From positions 221,136 to 285,135 of the forward strand of contig NZ_JAUSUX010000001.1 in NCBI RefSeq assembly GCF_030813795.1: 64,000 nt of DNA. The letters are read 5' to 3'. The notes under the pieces are model-generated. The model was not told the DNA's origin, did no database searches, and worked only from the letters and a program-made list of their open reading frames with translations. Shown in pieces: positions 39,868 through 48,624 of this stretch (position 1 is its first letter; the number at the start of each line of letters is the position of its first letter). A program made the translations under genes and the position numbers. This stretch comes from Desulfofundulus luciae. GTDB lineage: Bacteria > Bacillota > Desulfotomaculia > Desulfotomaculales > Desulfovirgulaceae.

Positions 39868-40027
39868 TTCACCGGGTGCTGTTACCGGCGCTTCGCAAGT
39901 CGTTCGCTCCGGACAGCGCCGCATCCTCGTCGTTACGGTTTTGCTGAACATTCACGTATACCGTGTTCAAAAAGGGACACTTCTCCATAAGTGTGATGAG
40001 TGCCCAAAAGCAAGGTGAATGAAGGTT

Positions 40028-40444
40028 ATGTACAGTGTTAGCCGGAGTGACGGCATGTGTTTTGCTTGCAGCCCCAAAAATCCCATCGGCCTGCACCTGG
40101 AGTTTTCCCTGGAAGGTGATGTTTGCCGGGCCACCTTTACCGCCGGGGAAGAACACCAGGGGTGGGACGGTTTGCTGCACGGCGGCCTCATTGCCACGCT
40201 GCTGGACGAGGCCATGGCCCAGTGGCTCTGGCGCCGGGGCGTTGCGGCCATGACGGCGGAAATGCTCACCCGTTTCAGCCGCCCGGTGCCCGTCGGCGTG
40301 CCGGTGACCGTGGAAGCCTGGAAGGTGGGCGGTAAAGGGCGGCTGTGGGAGCTTTCCGCCCACCTCATCCTTCCCGGCGGCAGGGTGGCCGCCCGGGCCA
40401 CGGCCAAGTTTCTGACTATAAAAGAAGGGAGTCTTCAAACGTGA
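40028..40444 (+). CDS. PaaI-type hotdog thioesterase
   Basis: A 138-residue single hotdog domain: FACSPKNPIGLHLEF, the HQGWDGLLHGGLIATLLDEAM catalytic helix region (Gly-Gly and Asp/Glu) and VTVEAWKVGGKGRLWEL. Family members hydrolyse acyl-CoA or aryl-CoA thioesters. ATG 40028 has AAGGTGA at a good distance; ATG 40019 is too close to it. It overlaps the next gene by 4 bases (GTGA), so the two are translationally coupled. Confidence 0.87.
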   Translation: MYSVSRSDGMCFACSPKNPIGLHLEFSLEGDVCRATFTAGEEHQGWDGLLHGGLIATLLDEAMAQWLWRRGVAAMTAEMLTRFSRPVPVGVPVTVEAWKVGGKGRLWELSAHLILPGGRVAARATAKFLTIKEGSLQT

Positions 40445-40992
40445 CGCGGGATGAAGCCTATACTCTTCTCACCAGGCATTTGAAAACACGCAACCTGGTA
40501 AAGCATTCCCTGGCCGTGGAAGCGGTCATGCGCGGCCTGGCCAGGCATTTCGGCCAGGACGAGGATATCTGGGGCCTGGCCGGGTTGCTCCACGACATCG
40601 ACTACGACTGGACGAAGGACGAGCCCGCCCGGCACAGCATGGAAGGGGCGGACCTGCTGGCCCGGGAGGGCTTGCCGGAGGAAATAGTCTACGCCGTCCG
40701 GGCCCACAATGAAGTCCACGGCCTGCCCCGGCAGAGCCTGCTGGACAAGGCCCTTTACGCCAGCGACCCCCTCACCGGGCTGATTGTGGCCGGGGCCCTG
40801 ATCAAGCCGGAGAAAAAGCTCTCGGCCATAGACGTCCCCTTCCTCCTCAACCGCTTCCACGAGAAATCCTTTGCCCGGGGGGCGAACAGGGAACAGATTA
40901 AAAGCTGCTCCGAGATGGGGCTCTCCCTGGAGGAGTTCATGGAAATCGGGCTTAGGTCCATGCAAGGTATTGCCGGGGAGATGGGGCTTTAA
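40441..40992 (+). CDS. HD-domain phosphohydrolase
   Basis: A 183-residue protein with the HD metal site (VKHSLAVE, LLHDIDYDW, HSMEGADLL, RAHNEVHG). HD proteins of this size are nucleotidases or phosphodiesterases. The substrate is unknown. It starts with GTG overlapping the thioesterase stop, GAAGGGAG upstream. Confidence 0.87.
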   Translation: MTRDEAYTLLTRHLKTRNLVKHSLAVEAVMRGLARHFGQDEDIWGLAGLLHDIDYDWTKDEPARHSMEGADLLAREGLPEEIVYAVRAHNEVHGLPRQSLLDKALYASDPLTGLIVAGALIKPEKKLSAIDVPFLLNRFHEKSFARGANREQIKSCSEMGLSLEEFMEIGLRSMQGIAGEMGL

Positions 40993-41001
40993 AGGATGCT
41001 G

Positions 41002-41029
41002 GCCGGCAGGTTTTTTCTGCCGGCTTTTT
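41002..41029 (+). terminator. Terminator after HD hydrolase gene
   Basis: GCCGGCAG and CTGCCGGC form a perfect 8-bp stem followed by five Ts. Confidence 0.88.
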
Positions 41030-41081
41030 CCACGCGTCCGGTTGTCCCCAGGGTCTTCGGGCCAGAAAATGGAATTGCCTG

Positions 41082-41109
41082 TTGACATTTGTGCATCGAC
41101 TGCTATAAT
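41082..41109 (+). promoter_or_regulatory. Promoter for smpB
   Basis: TTGACA (41082-41087) and TATAAT (41104-41109), 16 bases apart, with a TG extension before the -10. The leader to smpB is about 85 bases. Confidence 0.8.
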
Positions 41110-41201
41110 AAGAATAGGCTGATAAGTATTTAGGTACTTAAAAAGTTACTTAGCCCAGCCGCCTGAAGGTAGGGCTTTATTTATCTGCAGGGGAGGTGGT
41201 C

Positions 41202-41657
41202 ATGGTGGGAAAGGTGGTCACGGTGAACAGGAAGGCCCGCCATGACTATCACATCCTGGAAACCTACGAGGCCGGCATTGCCCTGACCGGCACCGAGGTT
41301 AAGTCCCTGCGGGCAGGGCGGGCCAACCTGCAGGACAGCTTCGCCCGCATTGAAAACGCCGAACTGTTCCTGTATAATATGCACATCAGCCCCTACGACC
41401 AGGGCAACCGCTTCAACCACGAGCCCAAGCGGACGCGCAAGCTCCTGATGCACAAGAGGGAGATCATGCGCCTATTGGGCAAGAGCCGGGAAAAGGGCCT
41501 GGCCCTGATCCCGCTGAAGGTGTACTTCAACGACCGGGGCAAGGCCAAGGTGGAACTGGCCCTGGCCCGCGGCAAGAAGGTGTACGACAAGCGGGAAGAC
41601 ATGGCCGCCCGGGACGCAAAGCGGGAAATGGAGCGGGCCCTGCGGGGGAAGATGTAA
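41202..41657 (+). CDS. smpB: SsrA-binding protein SmpB
   Basis: Binds the tRNA-like end of tmRNA and brings it to stalled ribosomes for trans-translation. The 151-residue protein has the OB-fold motifs [38 protein letters not shown] and the C-terminal basic tail ([19 protein letters not shown]). GGGGAGGTGGTC precedes ATG 41202. It directly precedes its RNA partner. Confidence 0.97.
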   Translation: MVGKVVTVNRKARHDYHILETYEAGIALTGTEVKSLRAGRANLQDSFARIENAELFLYNMHISPYDQGNRFNHEPKRTRKLLMHKREIMRLLGKSREKGLALIPLKVYFNDRGKAKVELALARGKKVYDKREDMAARDAKREMERALRGKM

Positions 41658-41667
41658 TAAGTGCCAT

Positions 41668-42020
41668 GGGGGCGAAAGGTTTCGACGGGGGAAGCGGTGG
41701 CAGGAGAAGCGAGCCGGGGTTCCATCAGCCCGTAAAACGGTGGAAAAACAATAACTGCCAACGAAGAATACGCTCTGGCTGCTTAATTTAGCGGCCACAT
41801 CCTACCCGGGTCCGGCCCGTGACGCGGGATAGGGTGTCAAACTAACGGGCTTGCCGCCGGGACGGTTCTCGGAGGCCCGGCGGGACATCAAAACGAGATA
41901 GCCCCTGCGGAGGCTGGCTGTGGCCGCCAAAGGGGCGAAAGCCAGAACACAGCCTGCGCTCGGAGAAACTCCTGTGGCTGTTCTTCCGGACGGTGGGTTC
42001 GAATCCCCCCGCCTCCACCA
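41668..42020 (+). ncRNA. ssrA: tmRNA
   Basis: Rescues stalled ribosomes with SmpB. The 5' GGGGGCG pairs with 3' CGCCTCC followed by A and an encoded CCA, forming the tRNA-like acceptor stem. The T-arm GGTGGGTTCGAATCCCCCC is present. The tag reading frame at 41757-41786 encodes ANEEYALAA then TAA, a typical degradation tag. It follows smpB by 10 bases and ends at a strong terminator. tmRNA 3' ends are frequent integration sites, and the composition change starts just after it. Confidence 0.95.
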
Positions 42021-42032
42021 GTGGTAACCACA

Positions 42033-42070
42033 GACACCTTGAAGATTATTGAGTGGTGTCTTTTTTTTTT
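42033..42070 (+). terminator. Terminator after tmRNA
   Basis: GACACC and GGTGTC pair and are followed by ten Ts. Confidence 0.88.
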
Positions 42071-42100
42071 GAAAGAACAAAGGGAGTGGTTACAATTAGT

Positions 42101-42129
42101 TATCCCGGGTTGGGGGCCCGGGATATTTT
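42101..42129 (+). terminator. Second hairpin-T run after tmRNA
   Basis: TATCCCGGG and CCCGGGATA form a 9-bp stem followed by TTTT. It may be a backup terminator. The remaining sequence to 42315 shows no recognisable gene. Confidence 0.6.
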
Positions 42130-42315
42130 GCTTTGTCCAACTTAAATCAGTAGGTATATCGGATCTTTCTATAATCAACAAACCCGGAACCTTAGGAAAG
42201 AAACCAGTAATTTTACGTCCGGGAAGTTGTAGGATTAGATGAACAGGTCTTATTATCATGTATGGAAATAATTTCTTCGCTTTGGGGCTGGATAGCGCCT
42301 GATGGGGGTAGAGGA

Positions 42316-42531
42316 ATGGCGGAAAAAGGAGATAACCAACCAGCCCGGCAAAAAAGGAAAATTTCGCCGGAAGAAAAGCAGCAGCGGTATAAGTTAAGGT
42401 TACGCGACCTGCTCTATCCCGATAATCTCGTCAAGCGTTATTTGGGACTCGGTAACCCAGGCATCCAGGTGCTGGTTGATTGCCCCCAGGGTGAGCCGCC
42501 AGAAGATCTTTCCGTTTTAGGCAGAATATAA
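42316..42531 (+). CDS. Small highly charged hypothetical protein
   Basis: 71 codons from ATG 42316 (GGGGGTAGAGGA upstream); an in-frame ATG at 42262 would extend it. The N-terminal half is Lys/Gln/Arg-rich (RQKRKISPEEKQQRYKLRLRD), the rest is LLYPDNLVKRYLGLG. No family is recognised. It is the first gene of the island after tmRNA. Confidence 0.45.
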   Translation: MAEKGDNQPARQKRKISPEEKQQRYKLRLRDLLYPDNLVKRYLGLGNPGIQVLVDCPQGEPPEDLSVLGRI

Positions 42532-42642
42532 GATATTTTTATATTGTTCTTAATATGATTTTTAAACGTATATTTTCATGCAATCCGATATAGGGGGTGA
42601 AGCTCAAAAAGGAGGGCAAAAGAAAGGCTTTAGCGGAGGAGG

Positions 42643-42696
42643 GTGAGTGTTTTTGAAAATTTACACAATTTTGTCGAGGAGGGGAGTAAACAATGA
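42643..42696 (+). CDS. Possible 17-codon leader peptide
   Basis: A GTG after GCGGAGGAGG opens a 17-codon frame whose TGA overlaps the ATG of the next gene (ATGA). The arrangement would allow coupled translation. It may equally be a chance frame; no regulatory codon run is evident. Confidence 0.25.
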   Translation: MSVFENLHNFVEEGSKQ

Positions 42697-44201
42697 AATT
42701 TAATCGTGCTCATCTTATTGTCATTGGGTTACTCTGTTTTTGGGGAGTCTTCCTAGGGGGCATAGCTATTGGCAGTGCAGGAAATGTATTACAGTCGATA
42801 GCTGTCGATTTTTACGCCGTAAAGAAGATTATTATCGATGGTGCTGATAAAACCCCGCCTGCCGACAAAAGACCTTTTGTTTATAACGGAACAACCTATG
42901 TGCCGCTAAGATACGTTGCAGAAGCCCTTGGTAAGCAGGTAAAATGGGACGGAGCAACGGGAACCATATATATCGGAAAATCACCCGATCTGATTGAACA
43001 AAAAGTAATTTATGACGACTTTTCACAGCCCTTAAGTGTAAACTGGGTGATGGATAAAGGAACGTGGTCAATAGATCCAAATAACGGTGCCTATGTCGAG
43101 GACAGCACGGGGTATTTAAGATTAGACAATAACAAGTACCATATAGGTGAGAATTATACAATTGAATGTGACGTAGCTGTTTCAGGTATTCATGCTTCTG
43201 CTGGTGTCTTTGTTGGTGGAACACCTGGTGATCCTCATTTTAATTATCCTCGTATTTATTTGGATTCGGTTGGTATAGTGTGCGGTGAATATGGTGTTGG
43301 ATTAGATTATAGATACAAGAAGTTAGATGTTAAAGAGGGTAAATTTTATAAGCTAAAAGTTTCTGTAAGGGATAACAAAGTGGATGTTTATCTCGATGGC
43401 AATTATATAACGTCCACCGAATTTACACGAGGGAAAGGGAACCTTGTGGGATTATACTCTTTTGAATACGATGATGATCATGGGTATATTAGAAACTTTA
43501 AAATTACCATGGATGATAAAATTACCATGGATAAAAGCATGATAAGCCAAAACAACGAAGTAGCATATGTTTCTAATTCAAAAGAAGAATCTCCAATACA
43601 TCAACCTGCTTTTCAGCAACAAGAAGATGAACTCCAATCTGAACAACAACTGCAGCCTCAGCCACAATCGGAACACCAGCAGCATTTACAAGTGCTGCCC
43701 CAGCCTCAGCATGGGACAGAGTTGGAGCCGCCCGGTGACAACTATTTCGATCAAAGTGATGAAAAAATTGTCATTTCTGATAGCAACCAGTTCAACCAGA
43801 GTGAAGACTCAGAGTCTTTAATTCCAGTATCAGTATTTGTAGATGCAAGAAAAGATGGTGTAATTCAAAAGGCTGGAACAGGGTATATTAAGGATAACAG
43901 AATCTTTATTCCTGTTAAAGATGTTGCACTGGAGCTAGCAATTGGTATACCAACTGACAATATTCATGTTATTGAGGCAAGTAAGGAAACATTAGTGATT
44001 ATTAAGGGTGATAAAGTTATTGAGTTTAAAGCTAATTCGCCGTATATGTTTGTAAATGGAGCGGAGATTAAGATGGATGTTTCGCCTCAAATTATTGAGG
44101 GAAAGATTATGGTTCCTTTTCGTTGGGTTGTACAGGCATTGGGGTACTCTGCCGTGTGGGAAGAGGATAGTCAATGTTTAACAATTAGAGGATACAATTA
44201 G
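42693..44201 (+). CDS. Secreted stalk-domain protein (copper-amine-oxidase-N-like repeats around a lectin-like domain)
   Basis: A 502-residue exported protein. An N-terminal signal or anchor (LIVIGLLCFWGVFLGGIAIG) is followed by a stalk domain at about 50-100 (FVYNGTTYVPLRYVAEALGK, WDGATGTIYIG). A jelly-roll-like segment follows at about 105-275 (YDDFSQPLSVNWVMDKGTW... YTIECDVAVSG), which resembles LamG/concanavalin-like glycan binding. Next come a Gln/Pro-rich linker and a second stalk domain (IFIPVKDVALELA, IMVPFRWVVQALGYSAVW). Stalk domains are common in extracellular proteins of Clostridia. It probably sits at the cell surface. GGAGGGGAG precedes the ATG. The gene is AT-richer than the core. 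Confidence 0.78.
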   Translation: MKFNRAHLIVIGLLCFWGVFLGGIAIGSAGNVLQSIAVDFYAVKKIIIDGADKTPPADKRPFVYNGTTYVPLRYVAEALGKQVKWDGATGTIYIGKSPDLIEQKVIYDDFSQPLSVNWVMDKGTWSIDPNNGAYVEDSTGYLRLDNNKYHIGENYTIECDVAVSGIHASAGVFVGGTPGDPHFNYPRIYLDSVGIVCGEYGVGLDYRYKKLDVKEGKFYKLKVSVRDNKVDVYLDGNYITSTEFTRGKGNLVGLYSFEYDDDHGYIRNFKITMDDKITMDKSMISQNNEVAYVSNSKEESPIHQPAFQQQEDELQSEQQLQPQPQSEHQQHLQVLPQPQHGTELEPPGDNYFDQSDEKIVISDSNQFNQSEDSESLIPVSVFVDARKDGVIQKAGTGYIKDNRIFIPVKDVALELAIGIPTDNIHVIEASKETLVIIKGDKVIEFKANSPYMFVNGAEIKMDVSPQIIEGKIMVPFRWVVQALGYSAVWEEDSQCLTIRGYN

Positions 44202-44222
44202 AGGATGTATGGAGTGATTATT

Positions 44223-44519
44223 TTGTTTTCTGGAAGACGTATTTGCTATCTGTCAGTAATCTTAATACTTCTTTTTACTTTTGCCGCCGGTTGCGGTGGA
44301 GGAGCAGGCGCCAAGGTAACAAAACAGTTAGAGCTGGCCGTAAAGTACCTCAGCGAGAACAAGTTTGAAGAGGCCATCCTGGCTTACCAGGAAGTAATCA
44401 AGATCGATCCCCAAAATGTTCAGGCTTATAAAGGCCTGAGCGTTACCTATTATTTACTGGGGAAAACCGACCAGGCGGAGCAGGGGCTGCAGGATGGTAC
44501 GTTCACGATTGTTCTTTAG
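44223..44519 (+). pseudogene. Truncated TPR lipoprotein
   Basis: The encoded N-terminus (lipobox FAAGC, then AKVTKQLELAVKYLSENKFEEA) is closely similar to the start of the 795-residue TPR lipoprotein at 45112, but the frame stops after about 99 codons with the unrelated end DGTFTIVL. A second frame, shifted relative to this one, continues at 44537, which suggests a frameshifted or chimeric remnant. TTG 44223 after GGAGTG is the likely start; ATG 44205 is also in frame. Confidence 0.6.
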
Positions 44520-44536
44520 AATTTTCTGATCCCGTT

Positions 44537-44806
44537 ATGGAAAGTGCAGGAGATATTTTGTCATTGCTGGGCTCCAAGGAAGGGTTCAAATTTGAAAATA
44601 AACCCGGAAGTTATGACATTGGCTGGAAATTTGCCAATGCCCAAAAAATCGTTGCCCTGGTTGCTCCCTACGGAGAGCACTGGAAATGGGCCTATACTAT
44701 TCAGAAAGACGCGGGTAAATGGGAAATCGTGAAAAAAGAGTATGCAAATGAAGATCCCTTCCCGTTTTCCAGGAAATTGCATGAAATTTATTATTACCAG
44801 GAATGA
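44537..44806 (+). pseudogene. Remnant ORF continuing the truncated TPR lipoprotein locus
   Basis: 89 codons with no good ribosome site. Its frame is open upstream to about 44490, overlapping the end of the truncated lipoprotein, so a single-base shift would join the two. The protein (DIGWKFANAQKIVALVAPYGEHWKWAYTI) has no recognised family. The 305-bp stretch after it (44807-45111) holds a TTGACA at 44840 but no gene. Confidence 0.4.
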
Positions 44807-45111
44807 GAACTGGGCACACCTTGAATAGGGAAATTTACAGTTGACAATCTCAAGAGACCCTGGGCATTGAAGAACAGTTTAAACTGCCAAACTCAGACTC
44901 TTTTATGGCGTTATTTTTGGTTACGGTACTAGTGTAGCAAGCAGTTTGACGGGTTAGTTTACATAGATGACAAGAGGAAGAAAATATTGAAATATTATTA
45001 GGGAAGGAGTAAACGGAATCTATCTTGTTTGGCTCCTTGGATAAATCGAGAAGAGAACTCTAATCCAGCCTTAGTCTTGTACGGATCCATTTGTAATGAG
45101 GAGTGTTATAG

Positions 45112-47499
45112 GTGAGTGCCGTTTTTGTTAGAAGAATGATTATGGCATTTGCCATCCTGATCTTCATAGGTAGTCTATGTTTTGGTTGCAGTGCCGGTAC
45201 GAACGCTAAGGTGACCAGGCAACTGGAACTTGCTGTGAAGTATTTGAGTGAAGGCAAGTTTGAAGAGGCGGTACTGGCGTACAATGAAGTATTGAAGATA
45301 GACCCGAAGAACCTTAGCGCCTATAAGGGCTTGGGCAAGGTGTATGCCTTACAGGGCAAGTACGACGAAGCGGAAAAACTGTACCTGAAGGGATTAGACG
45401 TTGTTGAGGATAAGCCGCAGTTGAAGCTTTGCCTGGCCGGATTGTACGTTGATAAGAATGAAACCGACAAGGCGCAAAAAATTTATAACGAGCTTATCAA
45501 CTCCGATCCCAAATACCTCCCCGCCTACGAAGGCCTAATGGCACTATACCTTTCCCAGGGGAAGACAGACGAGGCCATCGGACTTCTTTCAAGATGTATT
45601 GAGACGAACAAAGATAACGAGCGGAGTTACAGCCTGCTGGCAGAAGCCTATTTAGAAGCCGGAAACAAGGAGGAAGCTTTAAAAGCCGTCGTCAAATCGC
45701 TGGAAATTAACCTTAATCAGCAGGCGGCTTACGACCTGATCGAGAGGATATTCCAAAAGAATTGGGAAGACGTAATCGCCTACGGAACGGAAGTATCAAA
45801 AGAAAACGAGCGCGTCGGAAGGATGCTCCGGATATACGGTTGCTGGAACTCCGGGCGCTATAACGAAACGATTAATCTATTTGAACAGATACCGTCGCCC
45901 GGAGCACAAGTTTACAAGGCGATGGTATACACCGCCCTGGCCTATCTGAAAACCGGCAGAGAAAGCGAGGCTGACAGGCTTATCAAGAAGATAGACCTCA
46001 AGGAAGCTAAAAACCCGGTTCTCTGCGCCGATGTAGCGCGGTACTACTTGGAGAAAGGCGATAAAGACAAAGCGCGCAAAATCGCCCTGCAGGGTATCGA
46101 AATAGATGATAGCTGCAAAGAGAATTACCTTGTTTTAATGGAGATCGAAAAAGGCAACGCCGCCAAGGTTTCTTATTACGGTTTTATGCTCGTGACCCGG
46201 GTGCCGGATCCGCCTGTAAAGGCGCTGAATTATGCTGTTGACCATGGCTTGAAGCTTAACAACGAGAGATTAAGCAAAGCTTATGCCGGTATAGTCGCTA
46301 CTTCGCTGATTAATAGTTACTTGCAGATCGCTAAGGATGTAGCGAATGATAGAACTCCGTACTACACTGACGAACAGATCCACACCTTACTGAACCGTCG
46401 GTATGAGGCTATTATGAGACCTCCTGTGCTCGATGAATGGAAGGAATGGGTGGTCCTGGGGAGTTGGAATTCCGATTATTACGGTGAACTTTATTCTGAT
46501 CAAAAAGACGAAGAGATTGCTGATATTTTCGTAAGCGAGTCAGGGAAAGATGAAATCAGCGGTTACGCAATGGTAGAAAACAATAACTTTTTTATCTCTG
46601 GGATGGACTATAACAGTCCTTATGAGGTAAAGAAACAGTATAAGGTTAGTAATGTAAGCGAAGAAGACTTTGAACATCTATGTGATTACTATCAGCGCGA
46701 TGATGGTGATCTTACTTTCGGCGGAGTGGCTACATATCGTTATGATTTCGTTCTTATAAGAGTGAATCAAAAATGGTACTTTAAAAATCTTGATCGCAAC
46801 ATTGTTGAGTTTAAAATCAAGAATATTGGTATCCCCGGGTCTCCAAAGATTGATATTGATAGAGCTTTGGCAGAATTGAAGAAAAGACCCGGGCCTCCTC
46901 TAACTGAAAAAATGGTTAGGGAATTGTTCCTTAATAAGACGAATGATGATGGCCGGAATTATAATCTGACCGATATCAAATTGGTTCAAGGTTCATTTAC
47001 TAAGACGGGTGCTTTGGAGGCGGTAGTTTCTTTTTATGATTATAATCAAGGCCACGCCTCCGGCTGGACCGAAGTATGGTTACTAAAGTATGAAAACGGG
47101 TGGCGCCTAATGAGGAAGTTGGCGGATTCAGATTCTGTTGTTTTTGAATTGGTCGATTTAGAGAGCGATGGCAGGTCTGAAATATTGATTACCACCAGTG
47201 CCGGAGGCCAAGGCTATCAACGTACCGGGGGGGAGCTTATATCTGTGGGTCAGAACTCGGTTTCAACCCTGTATTCCTTCCGCGGTTTTGATAATACCGG
47301 AGCAGGAGAAGAAGGTGAGGCACAGTGCCTTCATAAGATAGAATTCGAGGATGTAGATAACGACGGAATTCTTGAACTGATAGATACGGAGGAGAGAAAA
47401 ACGTTCTCCAGCGAAAGCGGTAACTACTCACAAAAATCTTCTGTAACCAGAAAAACGGCTTTTAAACTTATTAATGGCAAGTTTAAACAGATTAAGTAA
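45112..47499 (+). CDS. TPR-repeat lipoprotein with unknown C-terminal domain
   Basis: A 795-residue lipoprotein: signal peptide with lipobox (SLCFGC), then tandem TPR units over about residues 30-330 (KYLSEGKFEEAVLAYNEVLKIDP, LGKVYALQGKYDEAEKLY, YLSQGKTDEAIGLL). A C-terminal half of about 350 residues has no recognised family; its end reads like an FG-GAP/VCBS-type beta domain (VFELVDLESDGRSEILITT, IEFEDVDNDGILELIDTEE). TPRs mediate protein contacts, so this may be a cell-surface partner of the secretion locus. The GTG start has GAGGAG upstream. Confidence 0.75.
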   Translation: MSAVFVRRMIMAFAILIFIGSLCFGCSAGTNAKVTRQLELAVKYLSEGKFEEAVLAYNEVLKIDPKNLSAYKGLGKVYALQGKYDEAEKLYLKGLDVVEDKPQLKLCLAGLYVDKNETDKAQKIYNELINSDPKYLPAYEGLMALYLSQGKTDEAIGLLSRCIETNKDNERSYSLLAEAYLEAGNKEEALKAVVKSLEINLNQQAAYDLIERIFQKNWEDVIAYGTEVSKENERVGRMLRIYGCWNSGRYNETINLFEQIPSPGAQVYKAMVYTALAYLKTGRESEADRLIKKIDLKEAKNPVLCADVARYYLEKGDKDKARKIALQGIEIDDSCKENYLVLMEIEKGNAAKVSYYGFMLVTRVPDPPVKALNYAVDHGLKLNNERLSKAYAGIVATSLINSYLQIAKDVANDRTPYYTDEQIHTLLNRRYEAIMRPPVLDEWKEWVVLGSWNSDYYGELYSDQKDEEIADIFVSESGKDEISGYAMVENNNFFISGMDYNSPYEVKKQYKVSNVSEEDFEHLCDYYQRDDGDLTFGGVATYRYDFVLIRVNQKWYFKNLDRNIVEFKIKNIGIPGSPKIDIDRALAELKKRPGPPLTEKMVRELFLNKTNDDGRNYNLTDIKLVQGSFTKTGALEAVVSFYDYNQGHASGWTEVWLLKYENGWRLMRKLADSDSVVFELVDLESDGRSEILITTSAGGQGYQRTGGELISVGQNSVSTLYSFRGFDNTGAGEEGEAQCLHKIEFEDVDNDGILELIDTEERKTFSSESGNYSQKSSVTRKTAFKLINGKFKQIK

Positions 47500-47541
47500 T
47501 CTGAATAATGAATTTATAATAGTTAAACAAGGTGGGTCGGA

Positions 47542-48624
47542 ATGCCCTATTGCCAGTATTGTGGTGCCGAAAACCCTGATGACGCCGTTTTCTGCGTAAA
47601 ATGCAACCGGAGCCTGACCGAGAAAACTGGGCAGCTTGCGCCTGATACTGTTCTGGAGGGGCGCTACATCATTATTAAGGTCTTGGGCCGGGGGGGCATG
47701 GGCGCCGTCTATAAAGCACTCGACCAGCGGCTCAACAACAAGCCGGTTGCCATCAAGGAGATGAGCACCAAGGCGGTCGGTGCGGAAAACCTCCAGGCAG
47801 CCATCGCCGCGTTTAAAAAGGAAGCCAGCATGCTGATCGGTTTGGAACACCCGGCGCTACCCCGCATCACGGATTTTTTCGGCAGTGGTGAGGACCGCTG
47901 GTATCTGGTTATGGACTACATTGAAGGTGAGACCTTAAAGGCCATTGTAGAGAAGCGCGGACCCATTCCTGAAGCGGAAGTACTGAACTGGGCGCGGCAG
48001 CTCTGTGAAATTCTCGATTACCTGCACAGCCAGAACCCCCCGGTAATCTTCCGGGACCTAAAGCCCGCTAACATTATGCTCACCCCCAAAGGTGATATAA
48101 AACTCATCGATTTCGGCATCGCCCGGCACTTTCGGCCGGGGTTAACGTCGGACACTACCCTGTACGGCTCTGTCGGCTTTGCTCCGCCAGAGCAGTACGG
48201 CGAGCATCAGACCGATGTCCGGTCGGACATCTATGCACTTGGTGCAACCCTCCACTATTTACTCACCGGCATAGACCCTAAAAAGAACCCGTTTACCTTC
48301 GATCCGCCGGGGAAGATTGTATCTGTCTCTCCAAGGTTTGAGTCGGCAATAATGAAGGCGCTGGAACTGAAGCCGGAAAACCGCCCTGCCAGCGCTAAAG
48401 AGATGCTTGCGCTTATTTCCGGTTTCCCCTACGGTCAAGACGGGCTGGTTCATCTGGCCAACTTTATAGTTCATCAAATGATAATAAAGAACAAGTTGTA
48501 CACAGTGACTTATACACCATTCCCCGGGTTCCTGGAGGTTGGAAATGAAAGGGTGCAAGCCTTTTGTTATTGTGGTAACTGGGGAGCCGTACGAAAGCGG
48601 CAGTCGTATATATCTTCCCTTTAA
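47542..48624 (+). CDS. Ser/Thr protein kinase with N-terminal zinc ribbon
   Basis: A 360-residue protein. Residues 1-25 form a zinc ribbon (CQYCGAENPDDAVFCVKC). The Hanks-type kinase domain runs from about 38 to 300: glycine loop GRGGMGAVYKA, VAIKE lysine, catalytic FRDLKPANIM (Phe in place of the usual His), DFGIA, and SVGFAPPEQYG for the activation segment. No membrane helix is seen. The last 27 codons overlap the following FHA gene in another frame, and the C-terminal end (CYCGNWGAVRKRQSYISSL) looks unnatural, so a frameshift or recent truncation is possible. Confidence 0.88.
   Translation: MPYCQYCGAENPDDAVFCVKCNRSLTEKTGQLAPDTVLEGRYIIIKVLGRGGMGAVYKALDQRLNNKPVAIKEMSTKAVGAENLQAAIAAFKKEASMLIGLEHPALPRITDFFGSGEDRWYLVMDYIEGETLKAIVEKRGPIPEAEVLNWARQLCEILDYLHSQNPPVIFRDLKPANIMLTPKGDIKLIDFGIARHFRPGLTSDTTLYGSVGFAPPEQYGEHQTDVRSDIYALGATLHYLLTGIDPKKNPFTFDPPGKIVSVSPRFESAIMKALELKPENRPASAKEMLALISGFPYGQDGLVHLANFIVHQMIIKNKLYTVTYTPFPGFLEVGNERVQAFCYCGNWGAVRKRQSYISSL

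Noticed and set aside
41802..42259. Minus-strand open frames over the tmRNA gene
   Set aside because: They lie opposite the structured tmRNA and its terminators and have no ribosome sites.
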